Origin: Chitinophaga sancti
Lineage (GTDB): Bacteria > Bacteroidota > Bacteroidia > Chitinophagales > Chitinophagaceae
DNA length: 64,000 bases
Direction of reading: 5' to 3'
Assembly: GCF_034087045.1 (NCBI RefSeq)
Contig: NZ_CP139247.1
Coordinates: 5,668,001 to 5,732,000 of the forward strand
How positions within the stretch are numbered: the first letter of the stretch is position 1; each line of letters opens with the position of its first letter. Of the stretch, positions 1-7,854 are shown piece by piece. The translations under genes and the position numbers were made by a program. A model generated the notes under the pieces. The model was given only the letters and a program-made list of their open reading frames with translations, did not search any database and was not told the origin of the DNA.

Positions 1-564
1 CAGCCACAATTTTCCGTCCTTTGTTTCATTTATGCAAGTAATCTTTTCAGAAGGAGGAACAGCTTTCTGCTTAAATGGCTTTACAACTTTATCACTATCC
101 GAGTACAAAAACAAACCCTTGTCTTCATACAGGAACCAGAATCTATGGTTGTTTCCTTTTACAATGTTAGAGATAGCACCGGATGGTAAACCGATGGAAT
201 GTAAATAGTTATCATAGTTGGTATTAAACTTCTCGGTATCCGGGTTATAAATACAGGGACCGCCCATTGTAGACACCCACAGCATTTTATCCGGAAGCTC
301 ATAAAGTGACAAGATATTATTATCTCGCAGTGAAGTACTGTCATTATGATCTTTTGAAAAAATCCTACAGAAATATCCATCATAGCGATTAAGTCCATAC
401 GTAGTTCCAAACCATAAAAAACCGTCCCGATCTTTTAACAATGCGGTCACCTGATTATGTGACAGACCATTATAGGTATTAAGCCTGGAAAAATTATAAT
501 GCTCGCTTTGTGCTAAAACAGAAAGAGATTGTAAAAACGAAATAATACAGAAAAGGTAACGCAT
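1..564 (-). CDS. Reg_prop-type sensor (N-terminal part, runs off the left edge)
   Basis: Reads leftward from an ATG at 564 and has no stop before the window edge, so only about 188 N-terminal residues are present. A hydrophobic signal peptide ending near LAQ (residue 19) is followed by repeated Reg_prop propeller blades: 'KDRDGFLWFGTTYGLNRYDG', 'DKMLWVSTMGG', 'NNHRFWFLYEDKGLFLYS' and 'ETKDGKLWL'. In Bacteroidota this start is typical of periplasmic sensor domains of hybrid two-component systems or related Y_Y_Y-domain histidine kinases, which sense ligands (often glycans) and control nearby transport genes. The kinase and regulator parts would lie to the left, so whether this is a one-protein hybrid or a plain sensor kinase cannot be told. 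Its conserved codons leave little doubt about reading frame. Confidence 0.85.
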   Translation of the reverse strand, partial: MRYLFCIISFLQSLSVLAQSEHYNFSRLNTYNGLSHNQVTALLKDRDGFLWFGTTYGLNRYDGYFCRIFSKDHNDSTSLRDNNILSLYELPDKMLWVSTMGGPCIYNPDTEKFNTNYDNYLHSIGLPSGAISNIVKGNNHRFWFLYEDKGLFLYSDSDKVVKPFKQKAVPPSEKITCINETKDGKLWL

Positions 565-1044
565 TGCATCAGGTTTGACATTTAAGAATTTGCGTTTTCC
601 AACTAAAACCCGGTCTACAATCTAGTAATATAGGAGCTAATAAATATAACAGAAGTATGCGTTTCATAAAAAAGCTGAAATATCACTTCAAAAAAGGTGT
701 CAAAATAACAATAAAAAAATAAAGCACCAACTCTTCGTAGGGAAACATATTTCCGATATGTATTATTCTACCACTATAACAGTTTTTAATAGGGCTTTAC
801 TTATACAAATCTGACTATTTATTTATAATTGATGCGCCTTACATTGGGAAAAAGCAGATACAGCTATCCAAAACGGTAATACAATTAACATAGTAATTTA
901 TTTTACTACATGGCTAAAAGGGCGCTAAAACATCCACCCTGTTAACTAGTCTTTAACGTAACAGCCAGACTTTTTTTGTAATATGCAAACTTCGCTTGAG
1001 ACTTCCCAAGAATAATTTCTACTATGGCAATACAATCATTTAAC
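565..1044. other. Intergenic region, no gene recognised
   Basis: AT-rich spacer between the divergent sensor and SH3-domain genes, so it should carry both promoters. No convincing coding frame, RNA or repeat is seen. The reading frame of the next gene extends upstream of its preferred start to an ATG at 1024. Confidence 0.4.
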
Positions 1045-1896
1045 ATGAAATCCCTCCTATTCATTTTATTCCCGGTACTGCTCACCATCTCTGCAACAGG
1101 CCAAACACACAACGTTACACAATGGGTTAAAACGAAGACCATTGATGGCAAAGAGATTACTATGTTACGTGTGCCTGATACTCAGTTCGGTGCAAAACTC
1201 GTGGGCCTGATTTCAGATGCCCAATATATGTTAAGTAAATTGCCGAATTATTATAACCAGTCAATCTCCTACGCCGGGATGGACCTATACAGGGATATAG
1301 AACGTGATTGTCAAAATATTGAAAAGGAAGATCCCAGGTTTCCGGTACAGTATTACCGGGATGAAATGAAAGCATTTAAGGATCTTAAAGAAGAGATGGC
1401 ACAAAAAGCACTGGCGCAAAAGAAAGCGGATGAAGAAAAAGCATTTTTTGCCAGATTGAAATCCAATTATGCATGGATCAGCGGTGACACCTTAAATGTA
1501 CGTACCAAGCCCGATGCAAAATCACCCAGCATCGGTAAAATACTCCGTCTGAGTTATATAAGAGCCTATGAGGTTGATAATCAACCAGATTGGGTGGAAA
1601 TAAATTTTGGTGAGCACAGCGGTTATGTATTGCGGGAACACGTGGCCGTGGACTGGGAAGAATTGGCGCCTTCGCATGAGGACAGCACCCGGTTAGAAAC
1701 CGGCCAGGATTATTACTTCACACCCACTGCTGCTTATACTGCGAAATTAAAAAAGGCAGCTGCCGAAGAAGAACGCGCTATGAGAGCTGCCAATTCAGCG
1801 CCGGCCAGACGATATTACAGAGGTCCAAGAGGTGGGTGTTATTACCTTGATGGAAAGGGCAATAAACAATATGTTGACCAGAGCTATTGCAAATAA
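1045..1896 (+). CDS. Secreted SH3-domain protein
   Basis: About 283 residues from the preferred ATG at 1045, which begins a clean signal peptide (MKSLLFILFPVLLTISATG then Q). An ATG seven codons upstream is less likely. The middle is helical and charged (residues about 90-140). A bacterial SH3 (SH3_3) domain follows, with 'LNVRTKPDAKSPSIGKIL' and 'GYVLREHV', of the kind that binds peptidoglycan or peptides in the periplasm. The C-terminus 'YYRGPRGGCYYLDGKGNKQY' ending in VDQSYCK is a short Cys-containing motif I recognise from the end of many Bacteroidota secreted proteins; its role is unknown to me. Likely periplasmic or envelope-associated. No operon partner is evident. Confidence 0.8.
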   Translation: MKSLLFILFPVLLTISATGQTHNVTQWVKTKTIDGKEITMLRVPDTQFGAKLVGLISDAQYMLSKLPNYYNQSISYAGMDLYRDIERDCQNIEKEDPRFPVQYYRDEMKAFKDLKEEMAQKALAQKKADEEKAFFARLKSNYAWISGDTLNVRTKPDAKSPSIGKILRLSYIRAYEVDNQPDWVEINFGEHSGYVLREHVAVDWEELAPSHEDSTRLETGQDYYFTPTAAYTAKLKKAAAEEERAMRAANSAPARRYYRGPRGGCYYLDGKGNKQYVDQSYCK

Positions 1897-1959
1897 GTCC
1901 TGCGGCTCAAAGAAAGCTGGTAGCATAGAATCTTTCATGGTTACTTTATCAAAAAAAAT

Positions 1960-2078
1960 ATGATCTCACGCGAACAATCCTTACAATTATCAGATCTAAG
2001 TCCAGGTGAATTATATGACCTGGTAAATAACCAGATTAAGACAAGATTAGCGCAACTAAAAGGAGTAGGTAAAGTAAA
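1960..2078 (+). pseudogene. Fragment of an RND efflux transporter
   Basis: A 40-codon open frame encoding 'LSPGELYDLVNNQIKTRLAQ' and 'LKGVGKV', which matches the porter-domain segment of AcrB/CzcA-type RND pumps ('..LYDLVNNQIKPRLAQLPGVGQV..'). The frame then runs abruptly into the IS1182-type relic at 2079 and stops at 2094. Nothing of the remaining roughly 1000 residues of a pump is present on either side, so this is debris. Confidence 0.6.
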
Positions 2079-2272
2079 GGGCCAAACCGATTAAAAAAAG
2101 GGATAGCAAAGCCTAATGAAGCCTTTTTTCGCTATGGTGCTAACAGGGGGGCTATAACTAAAAACTTCAAATGGTTTAAAAGTGAATGGCTGAATAACCA
2201 TTTGCTAAGCAAATTTAATTATTCAGCCATTTGATTAAGAGTTGTGAAACAACCACATATCTCCGACCTTTC
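2079..2272 (+). mobile_element. 3'-end relic of an IS1182-type element
   Basis: About 190 bp that closely match, in opposite orientation, the end of the IS1182-type element at 32707-32905 (for example GCCTAATGAAGCCTTTTTT and CAAATGGCTGAATAA on one strand or the other). The end of the transposase frame (PNRLKKGIAKPNEAFF) is recognisable but frameshifted. Its outer end meets the tRNA-like site at 2280 within a sequence reading GGTCGGAGATAT on the minus strand. The same bases flank the other copy. Confidence 0.75.
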
Positions 2273-2279
2273 CTCCTTG

Positions 2280-2309
2280 GTGCCCAGTAGCGGTAAGTTT
2301 TCGAACCAA
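2280..2309 (-). repeat. tRNA-Leu-3'-like site A
   Basis: Minus strand reads TTGGTTCGAAAAC, TTA, CCGCTACT, GGGCAC, then CAAGGAGGAAAGGTCGGAGA. It belongs to the 30-bp family at 23464, 37658, 57107, 58417, 59639 and 62805. It lies downstream of the minus-strand SDR/NTF2 operon. The hairpin expected behind the site appears to be interrupted by the IS1182-type relic. An upstream AAATCAACATCAA box is also shared with other sites. Confidence 0.7.
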
Positions 2310-2573
2310 TTGATGTTGATTTTAAGCAAGTTGAATTGATTTTTACATACATTATGCCGTCAATTGTCGGAATAGATGTTCACTTTTCAACATTCTGTTA
2401 ACCTGAAAGTTGGGAATGTAGGCCGTATATGTTCATCAGACTAATATATTTAGAGGACTTTTTCTTAACCTGGATAGAACCCTCTTAGTTTTCGTGATTC
2501 TAATATTAGAAACCCGCCGTATTTACCGGTGGTTTCCGTAATCCAGATAAGTGCAACTTGATGATATGTCAAT
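2310..2573. other. Spacer between site A and the NTF2-like gene
   Basis: No coding frame recognised. It forms the 3' flank of the minus-strand operon to the right. The sequence around 2508-2550 has a weak inverted repeat (AACCCGCCG and CGGTGGTT) that could be a transcription terminator for that operon. Confidence 0.3.
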
Positions 2574-2945
2574 TTACCCGGTGACCTTTAAAGATTCTAT
2601 GAGTTCGTTCCTAAATTCTAAATGGAACTTTAATACTATTGGACTTCCTGGGAAAGTGCCAGACACATTTGATGTCAGCACTCCGTTTGATTCGGACTGC
2701 TCATAATTTAGAGGCTCCATTGAAGATTGATAAGTCTCATTTGCATGTTCGATCCATTGGCGAATTTCTTCCTTACCATTATGGATTCTGCCTTCGTCAT
2801 GCACAATGGCCGTTACAGTGAAGCAGTCGGTATAAGCCTTGCTATCATAATTGTTTTGTGTCTCTATAAAACGCCCTACTACTTTTGGTAATTCCATGAT
2901 GATGTGATTTAAGTTTTTAGATTGTTGGTATTGTTCCTCCGTCAA
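2574..2945 (-). CDS. SnoaL/NTF2-like protein
   Basis: A 123-residue protein with the compact alpha+beta cone profile of SnoaL-like/NTF2 domains: 'VVGRFIETQNNYDSKAYTDC', 'FTVTAIVHDEGRIHNGKEEI' and 'RQWIEHANETYQ'. Such proteins bind or isomerise small hydrophobic molecules; the substrate here is unknown. Two starts are possible: ATG at 2945, overlapping the SDR gene by 29 bp, or ATG at 2897 (MELPKVVGRF), which falls 20 bp after the SDR stop and fits the domain start better. It is co-directional and evidently co-transcribed with the upstream SDR gene, so both are probably under the HxlR regulator. Confidence 0.75.
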   Translation of the reverse strand: MTEEQYQQSKNLNHIIMELPKVVGRFIETQNNYDSKAYTDCFTVTAIVHDEGRIHNGKEEIRQWIEHANETYQSSMEPLNYEQSESNGVLTSNVSGTFPGSPIVLKFHLEFRNELIESLKVTG

Positions 2946-3711
2946 TGACGAAATTTGTTCCTGTTAGGTATTTAGCTCTTGGTGAAACTAAAAAGCCAAC
3001 CAATTCTGCGATTTCTTCCGGTTCGGCGGGCCTGCCGTAAGGTATTCCACCCAATGCATCCATGACACTTTGCTGAGCTTCTTCTACAGTACTGTTTGCA
3101 TTTCTTGCAATCTCGCCCAACCACGCTATCGATGCTGTTGTATTTATCCATCCTGGCGAAACAGTTAGCACGCGGACACCTTTAGGCGTAACTTCATTTG
3201 ATAAACTTTTACTGTAATTGATTAATCCTGCTTTTGAAGCTGCGTACGGCAAGGTAGAATCATATAGCGGCAATTTGCCCTGGATGGAAGCGATGTGAAT
3301 AATTACACCACTTCTCCGATCGATCATTTGCGGTAAAAATCCCCTGTCAAGCCTGACAGGAGCAAGTAAATTTGCTTGTAAGGTTGATATCCAATCCTCA
3401 TCATTCAATGCTGAAAAACCACCGGCGGGTGTTGATGAACCACCAAGGTTGTTTACCAGGATATCCAGCCTGCCATAGGTTGACAGCACTTCGCTGATTA
3501 CTTTTTGCGCCTCTTCTGCCTTGCTCAGGTCAGCAGGAACAAAATAAAGGTCTGCGTCTGACTGTTCGGGTTTGTTCCTCGCGGTTATGACTACTGTTGC
3601 ACCAGCGGCCTTTAAGCGTTCTGCGATTACTCTACCGGCCCCCTTGGTTCCACCTGTTACTAAGGCTATCTTACCGGATAATTCGTTGCTATAGTTGAAT
3701 TGCTGTTTCAT
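2917..3711 (-). CDS. Short-chain dehydrogenase/reductase (SDR)
   Basis: A 264-residue classical SDR from the ATG at 3711; an upstream ATG at 3756 would add 15 poor residues and overlap the promoter. The Rossmann nucleotide motif is 'ALVTGGTKGAGR' (TGxxxGxG), followed by the structural 'NNLGG' and the catalytic set S (IHIASIQGK), Y and K ('YAASKAGL'). The C-terminus 'YLTGTNFVIDGGTIPTI' is typical. It should be a cytosolic NAD(P)-dependent oxidoreductase acting on an unknown alcohol or carbonyl substrate. It is the first gene of a two-gene operon with the NTF2-like gene and is divergent from the hxlR-type gene, a frequent arrangement in which the regulator responds to a reactive electrophile. 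Confidence 0.9.
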   Translation of the reverse strand: MKQQFNYSNELSGKIALVTGGTKGAGRVIAERLKAAGATVVITARNKPEQSDADLYFVPADLSKAEEAQKVISEVLSTYGRLDILVNNLGGSSTPAGGFSALNDEDWISTLQANLLAPVRLDRGFLPQMIDRRSGVIIHIASIQGKLPLYDSTLPYAASKAGLINYSKSLSNEVTPKGVRVLTVSPGWINTTASIAWLGEIARNANSTVEEAQQSVMDALGGIPYGRPAEPEEIAELVGFLVSPRAKYLTGTNFVIDGGTIPTI

Positions 3712-3779
3712 GTGTTTTTGTTTGTAGTGCAAATTTCGATAGTATGCGGGAAGCAAACAATTACGGGCTTACGAATCAG

Positions 3780-3801
3780 ATACGGATAAATTTATCCGTA
3801 T
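3780..3801. promoter_or_regulatory. Perfect 22-bp palindrome, probable HxlR operator
   Basis: The core TACGGATAAATTTATCCGTA (3781-3800) plus one matching base pair on each side is a perfect inverted repeat. It lies between the divergent SDR and HxlR genes and abuts the -33 element of the regulator's promoter. This is the expected binding-site geometry for a dimeric winged-helix repressor or activator. The regulator-operator pairing is inferred from position. Confidence 0.75.
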
Positions 3802-3831
3802 TGACCGCTCATCGGGTGTGTAGTATATTTG
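3802..3831 (+). promoter_or_regulatory. Bacteroidota-type promoter of the HxlR gene
   Basis: TTGACC at 3802 and TATATTTG at 3824 fit the -33 TTG/-7 TAnnTTTG pattern of Bacteroidota sigma factors. The -7 box lies only 6 bp before the ATG at 3837, so transcription would start at or next to the start codon and the mRNA would be leaderless or nearly so. Confidence 0.55.
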
Positions 3832-3836
3832 TAGTT

Positions 3837-4223
3837 ATGTACATTAAAAAGACTACTCCGACGCTCAATTGTGGACTTGACCTGGTTGGGGAAGTATTGT
3901 ATGGAAAATGGAAGATCCGTATTCTTTGGTTCATACATATAGGCAACTTACGACCAAGTGAACTTCAGCGGAAAATTCCGGATGTAACCAGACGGGTGTT
4001 GAATGTGCAACTGAAGGAACTTGAAGATCATGAATTGGTGACTAAAAAGATCTTTCCGGTTTTGCCTCCAAAGGTAGAATACAGTCTTACGGAATTTGGC
4101 AAAACACTCATTCCGTTGATTCAATCCATTGGTCTTTGGGGCGACGAACATGAGGAGCGGCTACGTAGGGTCATTTTGCAGCACAATGCAGGGGCATCGG
4201 AAGAGGTGGGGAATGTTATTTAA
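3837..4223 (+). CDS. HxlR-family transcriptional regulator
   Basis: A 128-residue HxlR winged helix: 'NCGLDLVGEVLYGKWKIRIL' at the start, recognition helix 'RPSELQRKIPDVTRRVLNVQ', and wing 'PPKVEYSLTEFGKTL'. The frame is open upstream to 3744, but the ATG at 3837 matches the family start and the promoter position. The Cys in TLNCGLD sits where many HxlR proteins keep a redox- or electrophile-sensing cysteine. It probably controls the divergent SDR/NTF2 operon through the palindrome at 3780. Confidence 0.85.
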   Translation: MYIKKTTPTLNCGLDLVGEVLYGKWKIRILWFIHIGNLRPSELQRKIPDVTRRVLNVQLKELEDHELVTKKIFPVLPPKVEYSLTEFGKTLIPLIQSIGLWGDEHEERLRRVILQHNAGASEEVGNVI

Positions 4224-4328
4224 GAAAATGCTTTTAATCCGAGCGGCGTAAATTCCCTTAAAGTTTTAAAGTATTATTCTATAGACTTTAGATATTTGTT
4301 GAGAGAACGTTAATTAAACGGGGGATGG

Positions 4329-4508
4329 TCACCAGACTGTTCTTCGCTTTTTTATTTCACGCATGTATACCAGTTTCCCGCCAAGGTCTAAACCCCGCTG
4401 GAATTTATCATCCGTGGCTAACTGTTGCCACCTTTCGCTTTTGCGGTTAATAATTGTCCCATGTATCTCCTTTGGAAGAAACTTCCTTTTCTTTTTTTGT
4501 TCCTCCAA
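4329..4508 (-). CDS. Small basic protein, possibly a fragment
   Basis: An open frame of at least 59 codons from a TTG at 4508 (open for about 14 more codons upstream without ATG). It encodes a highly charged peptide including 'RKFLPKEIHGTIINRKSERW' and 'GLDLGGKLVYMREIKKRR'. The residue pattern looks protein-like rather than random, but I do not recognise a family. The lack of an ATG suggests either a non-ATG start or the C-terminal remnant of a longer gene. Confidence 0.35.
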   Translation of the reverse strand: MEEQKKKRKFLPKEIHGTIINRKSERWQQLATDDKFQRGLDLGGKLVYMREIKKRRTVW

Positions 4509-4651
4509 CCGATAGCGATAAACTAAAAAACGGCTTTTTTTTGAGCCTTATTATAGAAGTCATTACATTTGTTTAAGCCTCAACATCAAAATATCAACCA
4601 AAAGAAAGTAATCCATGTGATTTCAATTCTGTACATACAACAAACAATTAG

Positions 4652-5311
4652 ATGAAAAACAAATCAAAACCAGTGCCTTTTACATTCAGGGTACTAGTAT
4701 CCCTTCTTTCCTTATTCCCTTTCCTGACCTGCTCTGCACAATCCTACACCCTCAAGATAAAAAGGGGGGATTACTGGTTGGGAGGAGGCCTGGGTATACA
4801 GGGTTCTGTAGCTCCTATGGGGCAGTATATTGGAACGTCTGCCAGTCTTTCTGCCAAAGGAGGATATTTTGTAGCAGATAAGTTGTCTGTCGGGATAACC
4901 GTGACCGGGGGGTATAGTATTGTGGACAAAAAAGACAAAGGTGTCTATAACCGGGGGATCAGTTTCCTGATGGGCCCTCTTGTCAATTACCACATCCCTA
5001 TTTCCAGGAACTTCTTCCTGGAGCCGATTATCTGTGCTACCTGGGGACCTGTAAGTGTGAAGAGCATGGTGAGTGCCAGTCCTGAGCAGTATGTAAAAGT
5101 AAAAGGTCATGCTTTTTGTGAGATTGGCGGGATAGGACCTTTCTTTGAAGTCATTCCGCAGAAAGCGGAGTTCGGCGTACAGCTGTTGGTAGCTGTGTTA
5201 CAGCAGAGTACGACCGTATATGGATCAAACGGGGAGGCTATTCCCGGGTCAAAGGTGTGGGACAATAAGACAGGGCCTGCAATGAACGTAGAGTTCAGAT
5301 TGCATTTTTAA
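4652..5311 (+). CDS. Outer-membrane beta-barrel protein
   Basis: A 219-residue protein with a Sec signal peptide (hydrophobic FRVLVSLLSLFPFLTCSAQS). Alternating beta strands rich in glycine and aromatics follow ('WLGGGLGIQG', 'LSVGITVTGGYSIV', 'MGPLVNYHIPISRNFFLEPI'), ending in a strand with a terminal aromatic (MNVEFRLHF). That terminal Phe is the usual outer-membrane insertion signal, so an 8-10-strand barrel is likely. Specific function unknown. It stands alone, followed by a terminator at 5419. Confidence 0.7.
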   Translation: MKNKSKPVPFTFRVLVSLLSLFPFLTCSAQSYTLKIKRGDYWLGGGLGIQGSVAPMGQYIGTSASLSAKGGYFVADKLSVGITVTGGYSIVDKKDKGVYNRGISFLMGPLVNYHIPISRNFFLEPIICATWGPVSVKSMVSASPEQYVKVKGHAFCEIGGIGPFFEVIPQKAEFGVQLLVAVLQQSTTVYGSNGEAIPGSKVWDNKTGPAMNVEFRLHF

Positions 5312-5418
5312 TGTGATGCTCATTCTCCGGGGGATTTAGCTCCCGATCTTACGGTGACAGTTTTTTAAATTTTACGCCTTCACTTTTCTGAAGTGGCAGG
5401 ATAGGATAGTACATTTAT

Positions 5419-5454
5419 AAGAAGGTGTCATAAATAAGGCACCTTTCTTTTTTG
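5419..5454 (+). terminator. Intrinsic terminator
   Basis: GAAGGTG/CACCTTTC stem followed by a T-run, about 100 bp after the outer-membrane protein gene. Confidence 0.6.
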
Positions 5455-5749
5455 CATAAAACGCTGTATTGTTAATCAAATATTTTAGCAACTTTCTCAG
5501 AAAACAAAAAGACATTACTGAAGCTCAAGGCTAATATCAGTAAAACATATTTTACTAGTAAAGTTATTCCAAAGGTATCATCTTATAGATTTATGTCAGA
5601 TAACAAAGCGAAGTTTAAACAGGCAGATCAATAAACATGCTATAAACAGGTGATTCTCAAAGCCGTACCTGGAATCTTATAAGTTGCAAAACAACAACTT
5701 TTTAACTTGATCCGAAAGTTGACTTGATTCGAGAGTATTAGTTGATTAA
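5455..5749. other. Intergenic region, no gene recognised
   Basis: AT-rich spacer between the outer-membrane protein gene and the tRNA terminator. No coding frame or repeat family is seen. Confidence 0.35.
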
Positions 5750-5787
5750 TAAAAACAGGAAAGCCGGAGATATAATCTCCGGCTTTC
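5750..5787 (-). terminator. Terminator of tRNA-Leu(CAA)
   Basis: AAAGCCGGAGAT/ATCTCCGGCTTT stem with a T-run on the minus strand, directly downstream of the tRNA. It shows the native arrangement (tRNA 3' end plus hairpin) that the tRNA-like sites elsewhere imitate. Confidence 0.75.
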
Positions 5788-5793
5788 GCCAAG

Positions 5794-5877
5794 TGCCCAG
5801 AACAGGAATCGAACCTGCACTCCGTTGCCGAAACAAGATTTTGAGTCTAGCGCGTCTACCAATTCCGCCATCTGGGC
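5794..5877 (-). tRNA. tRNA-Leu (CAA)
   Basis: An 84-nt class II tRNA on the minus strand. The 7-bp acceptor stem is GCCCAGA/TCTGGGC, with D-arm TTGGTAGACGC, anticodon loop CTCAAAA (anticodon CAA), a variable arm around TTTCGGCAACGG, T-arm CAGGTTCGATTCCTG and discriminator A. CCA is not encoded. Confidence 0.95.
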
Positions 5878-5983
5878 AATCACAACCGTCCTTCAGTTGC
5901 GGGTTGCAAATGTATGTATTTTTATTTAATTCCAAAATAAATTTATTTTTTCATCATCTTATTTAAATATCGCAAATTACCGA

Positions 5984-5991
5984 TACATTTG
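5984..5991 (+). promoter_or_regulatory. -7 box of the Old Yellow Enzyme gene
   Basis: TACATTTG matches the Bacteroidota TAnnTTTG -7 consensus, 22 bp upstream of the ATG at 6014. Confidence 0.5.
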
Positions 5992-6013
5992 CATCTATAA
6001 ATGATCCAATAAG

Positions 6014-7114
6014 ATGAGCGCAAATAATCTGTTTCAGCCATTCCAGCTGAAGATGCTGAATATCAAGAATAGAATAGTGATGGCTCCCATGACAAGAGCC
6101 TTCTCTCCTAATGGTATCCCCGGCCAAAACGTAGCCGATTATTATAAACGCAGAGCAGAAGGTCAGGTAGGCCTTATCCTCTCTGAAGGTACTGTGATCG
6201 ACCGGCCTTCATCCTCCGCTGATCCCAATATCCCTCACTTTTATGGCACCGAAGCCCTCAATGGATGGACACGTGTCATCGATGAAGTACATGCCGCTGG
6301 TGGTGCTATGGGGCCGCAAATCTGGCACCAGGGCATTCACGCAAACCACCCTTCCGGCTGGCTGCCTTCCACTCCTTTTGAAGGACCTTCTGGTATATTA
6401 CCTCCTGATGGTATTAATGGAAATACCCTGACTGAAAGTGAAATCGCCGATGTGATCAAGGCATTTGCAAAAGCTGCTGCTGATGCCAAACGCCTTGGCT
6501 TTGAAACCATCGAACTGCATGGCGCCCACGCCTACCTCATCGATCAGTTCTTCTATGCGCTGACAAACAAACGTACTGACAAATACGGTGGCGCTACTAT
6601 AGGAGATCGTACCCGCTTTGCCGTTGAGGTGATCAAGGAAGTGAGAAAAGCCGTTGGTGAAGATTTTCCTATCATCATTCGTCTCTCCCAGTTTAAACCT
6701 ACTGAATATAACCACAAACTCGCCACTACACCCGCTGAAATGGAAGCATGGCTCACACCGATGGCCGATGCTGGTATTGATATCTTCCATTGTTCTCAGC
6801 GCCGTTTCTGGGAACCGGAATTCGAAGGAGATGACCTGAACTTTGCAGGATGGGCAAAAAAACTGACCGGCAAACCTACGATCACTGTTGGCTCTATTGG
6901 CCTGTCAGGTGATTTCATGGGAGCTTTCAGAGGTGAAAGTTCTTCTCCAAGCTCATTAGATGAATTGCTCCGTAGATTTGATCGTGGTGATTTTGATCTG
7001 GTGGCTGTAGGACGCCCATTACTGGCTGATTCTAATTGGGTTGTGAAGATTAAAGAAGAACGTAATAGTGAGCTGAAGGGCTTTAGTAAAGAAGCGCTGG
7101 CTACACTGGTCTAA
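6014..7114 (+). CDS. Old Yellow Enzyme family alkene reductase
   Basis: A 366-residue FMN-dependent TIM-barrel oxidoreductase (NemA/OPR type), full length for the family. Diagnostic segments are 'NRIVMAPMTRAFSPNG' at the N-terminus, 'GPQIWHQG', the substrate-binding 'ELHGAHAYLIDQFF' followed by 'NKRTDKYGG', and the FMN-phosphate loop 'FDLVAVGRPLLADSNWV'. Such enzymes reduce activated C=C bonds of enones, nitroesters or nitro-compounds with NAD(P)H in the cytosol and act in electrophile detoxification. It is monocistronic: its own -7 box lies upstream and a strong terminator at 7140. Confidence 0.93.
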   Translation: MSANNLFQPFQLKMLNIKNRIVMAPMTRAFSPNGIPGQNVADYYKRRAEGQVGLILSEGTVIDRPSSSADPNIPHFYGTEALNGWTRVIDEVHAAGGAMGPQIWHQGIHANHPSGWLPSTPFEGPSGILPPDGINGNTLTESEIADVIKAFAKAAADAKRLGFETIELHGAHAYLIDQFFYALTNKRTDKYGGATIGDRTRFAVEVIKEVRKAVGEDFPIIIRLSQFKPTEYNHKLATTPAEMEAWLTPMADAGIDIFHCSQRRFWEPEFEGDDLNFAGWAKKLTGKPTITVGSIGLSGDFMGAFRGESSSPSSLDELLRRFDRGDFDLVAVGRPLLADSNWVVKIKEERNSELKGFSKEALATLV

Positions 7115-7139
7115 TATAGAACTAACACTAACTATAAGT

Positions 7140-7169
7140 AAAGCCCTTCATTACAAAATGGAGGGCTTT
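7140..7169 (+). terminator. Intrinsic terminator
   Basis: Strong stem AAAGCCCTTCATT/AAATGGAGGGCTTT after the alkene reductase gene. Confidence 0.7.
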
Positions 7170-7285
7170 GCTATAAAATAAATGTTTCTTTAAATCTTGT
7201 AATACGAAAATTGAGGAATGACCTGCCTACACTAAAGGCCAACCTCCCTCCACATCAATAAATTTATCACCAAAGCATAATTGTT

Positions 7286-7762
7286 TTGGACAAATTCCTC
7301 ATCCTGACATGCACCTCAATCTGCCTCACTAAAATAACTTGCAGAATTGCACCCCGGAACAAAATAAACCAGATTGCAGATAATGGATACGCAATTAGAA
7401 CAATACCTGCCGGTTTTCAGGCAGCAAATGGTTTTAGAAATGAAGGTTGGGAAAATTACAGGCAGCAGTTGCTGGGCATTGTTGCCGGACGAGGCACTGA
7501 GGCTAACTATCAGGCAGCTTCACGGCAGGCTTACATTGGGCTAGGCACCGCCTTAATTGCTGCAGCTTTTGAAGAGGTTGATGCTACACCAATTGAAGGG
7601 TTTGACCCCGCCGCTGTTGATGAAATCCTCGATTTGAAATCAAAGCATTTACGAAGCGTTGTCATCATGCCGCTTGGTTATCGGGCTGCCGAAGGTGATT
7701 GGCTGGTGAATTTAAAGAAAGTGAGACGCAGTCGGGAGAATTTTATTACTGAAATAAAATAA
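7286..7762 (+). pseudogene. 5'-decayed nitroreductase
   Basis: The C-terminal two thirds match NfsB-type nitroreductases: 'ASRQAYIGLGTALIAAAFEE' with 'VDATPIEGFDP', 'VDEILDLKSKHLRSVVIMPL' and 'GYRAAEGDWLVNLKKVRRSR'. The usual N-terminal FMN-binding half (about 90 residues with an R-R/S-rich start and the 'PSSxGLQP' loop) is replaced by unrelated sequence, so the protein is unlikely to bind FMN. It is best read as a decayed copy that may have acted beside the alkene reductase upstream. The intact C-terminus suggests recent loss. Confidence 0.7.
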
Positions 7763-7778
7763 ACAATCCACTAATAAT

Positions 7779-7809
7779 GATAGAACCCACTCTAAGAAAG
7801 GGTTCTATC
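7779..7809 (+). terminator. Intrinsic terminator
   Basis: GATAGAACCC/GGGTTCTATC stem between two convergent genes. It can serve both strands. Confidence 0.55.
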
Positions 7810-7854
7810 GTTATCCTGCCAGCTGGAATTATTGTTATTCCCTTCTAACATCCA

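Noticed and set aside
4712..5110. Long minus-strand frame opposite the outer-membrane protein
   Set aside because: Shadow frame: the plus strand has a signal peptide and beta-barrel pattern, the minus strand has neither.
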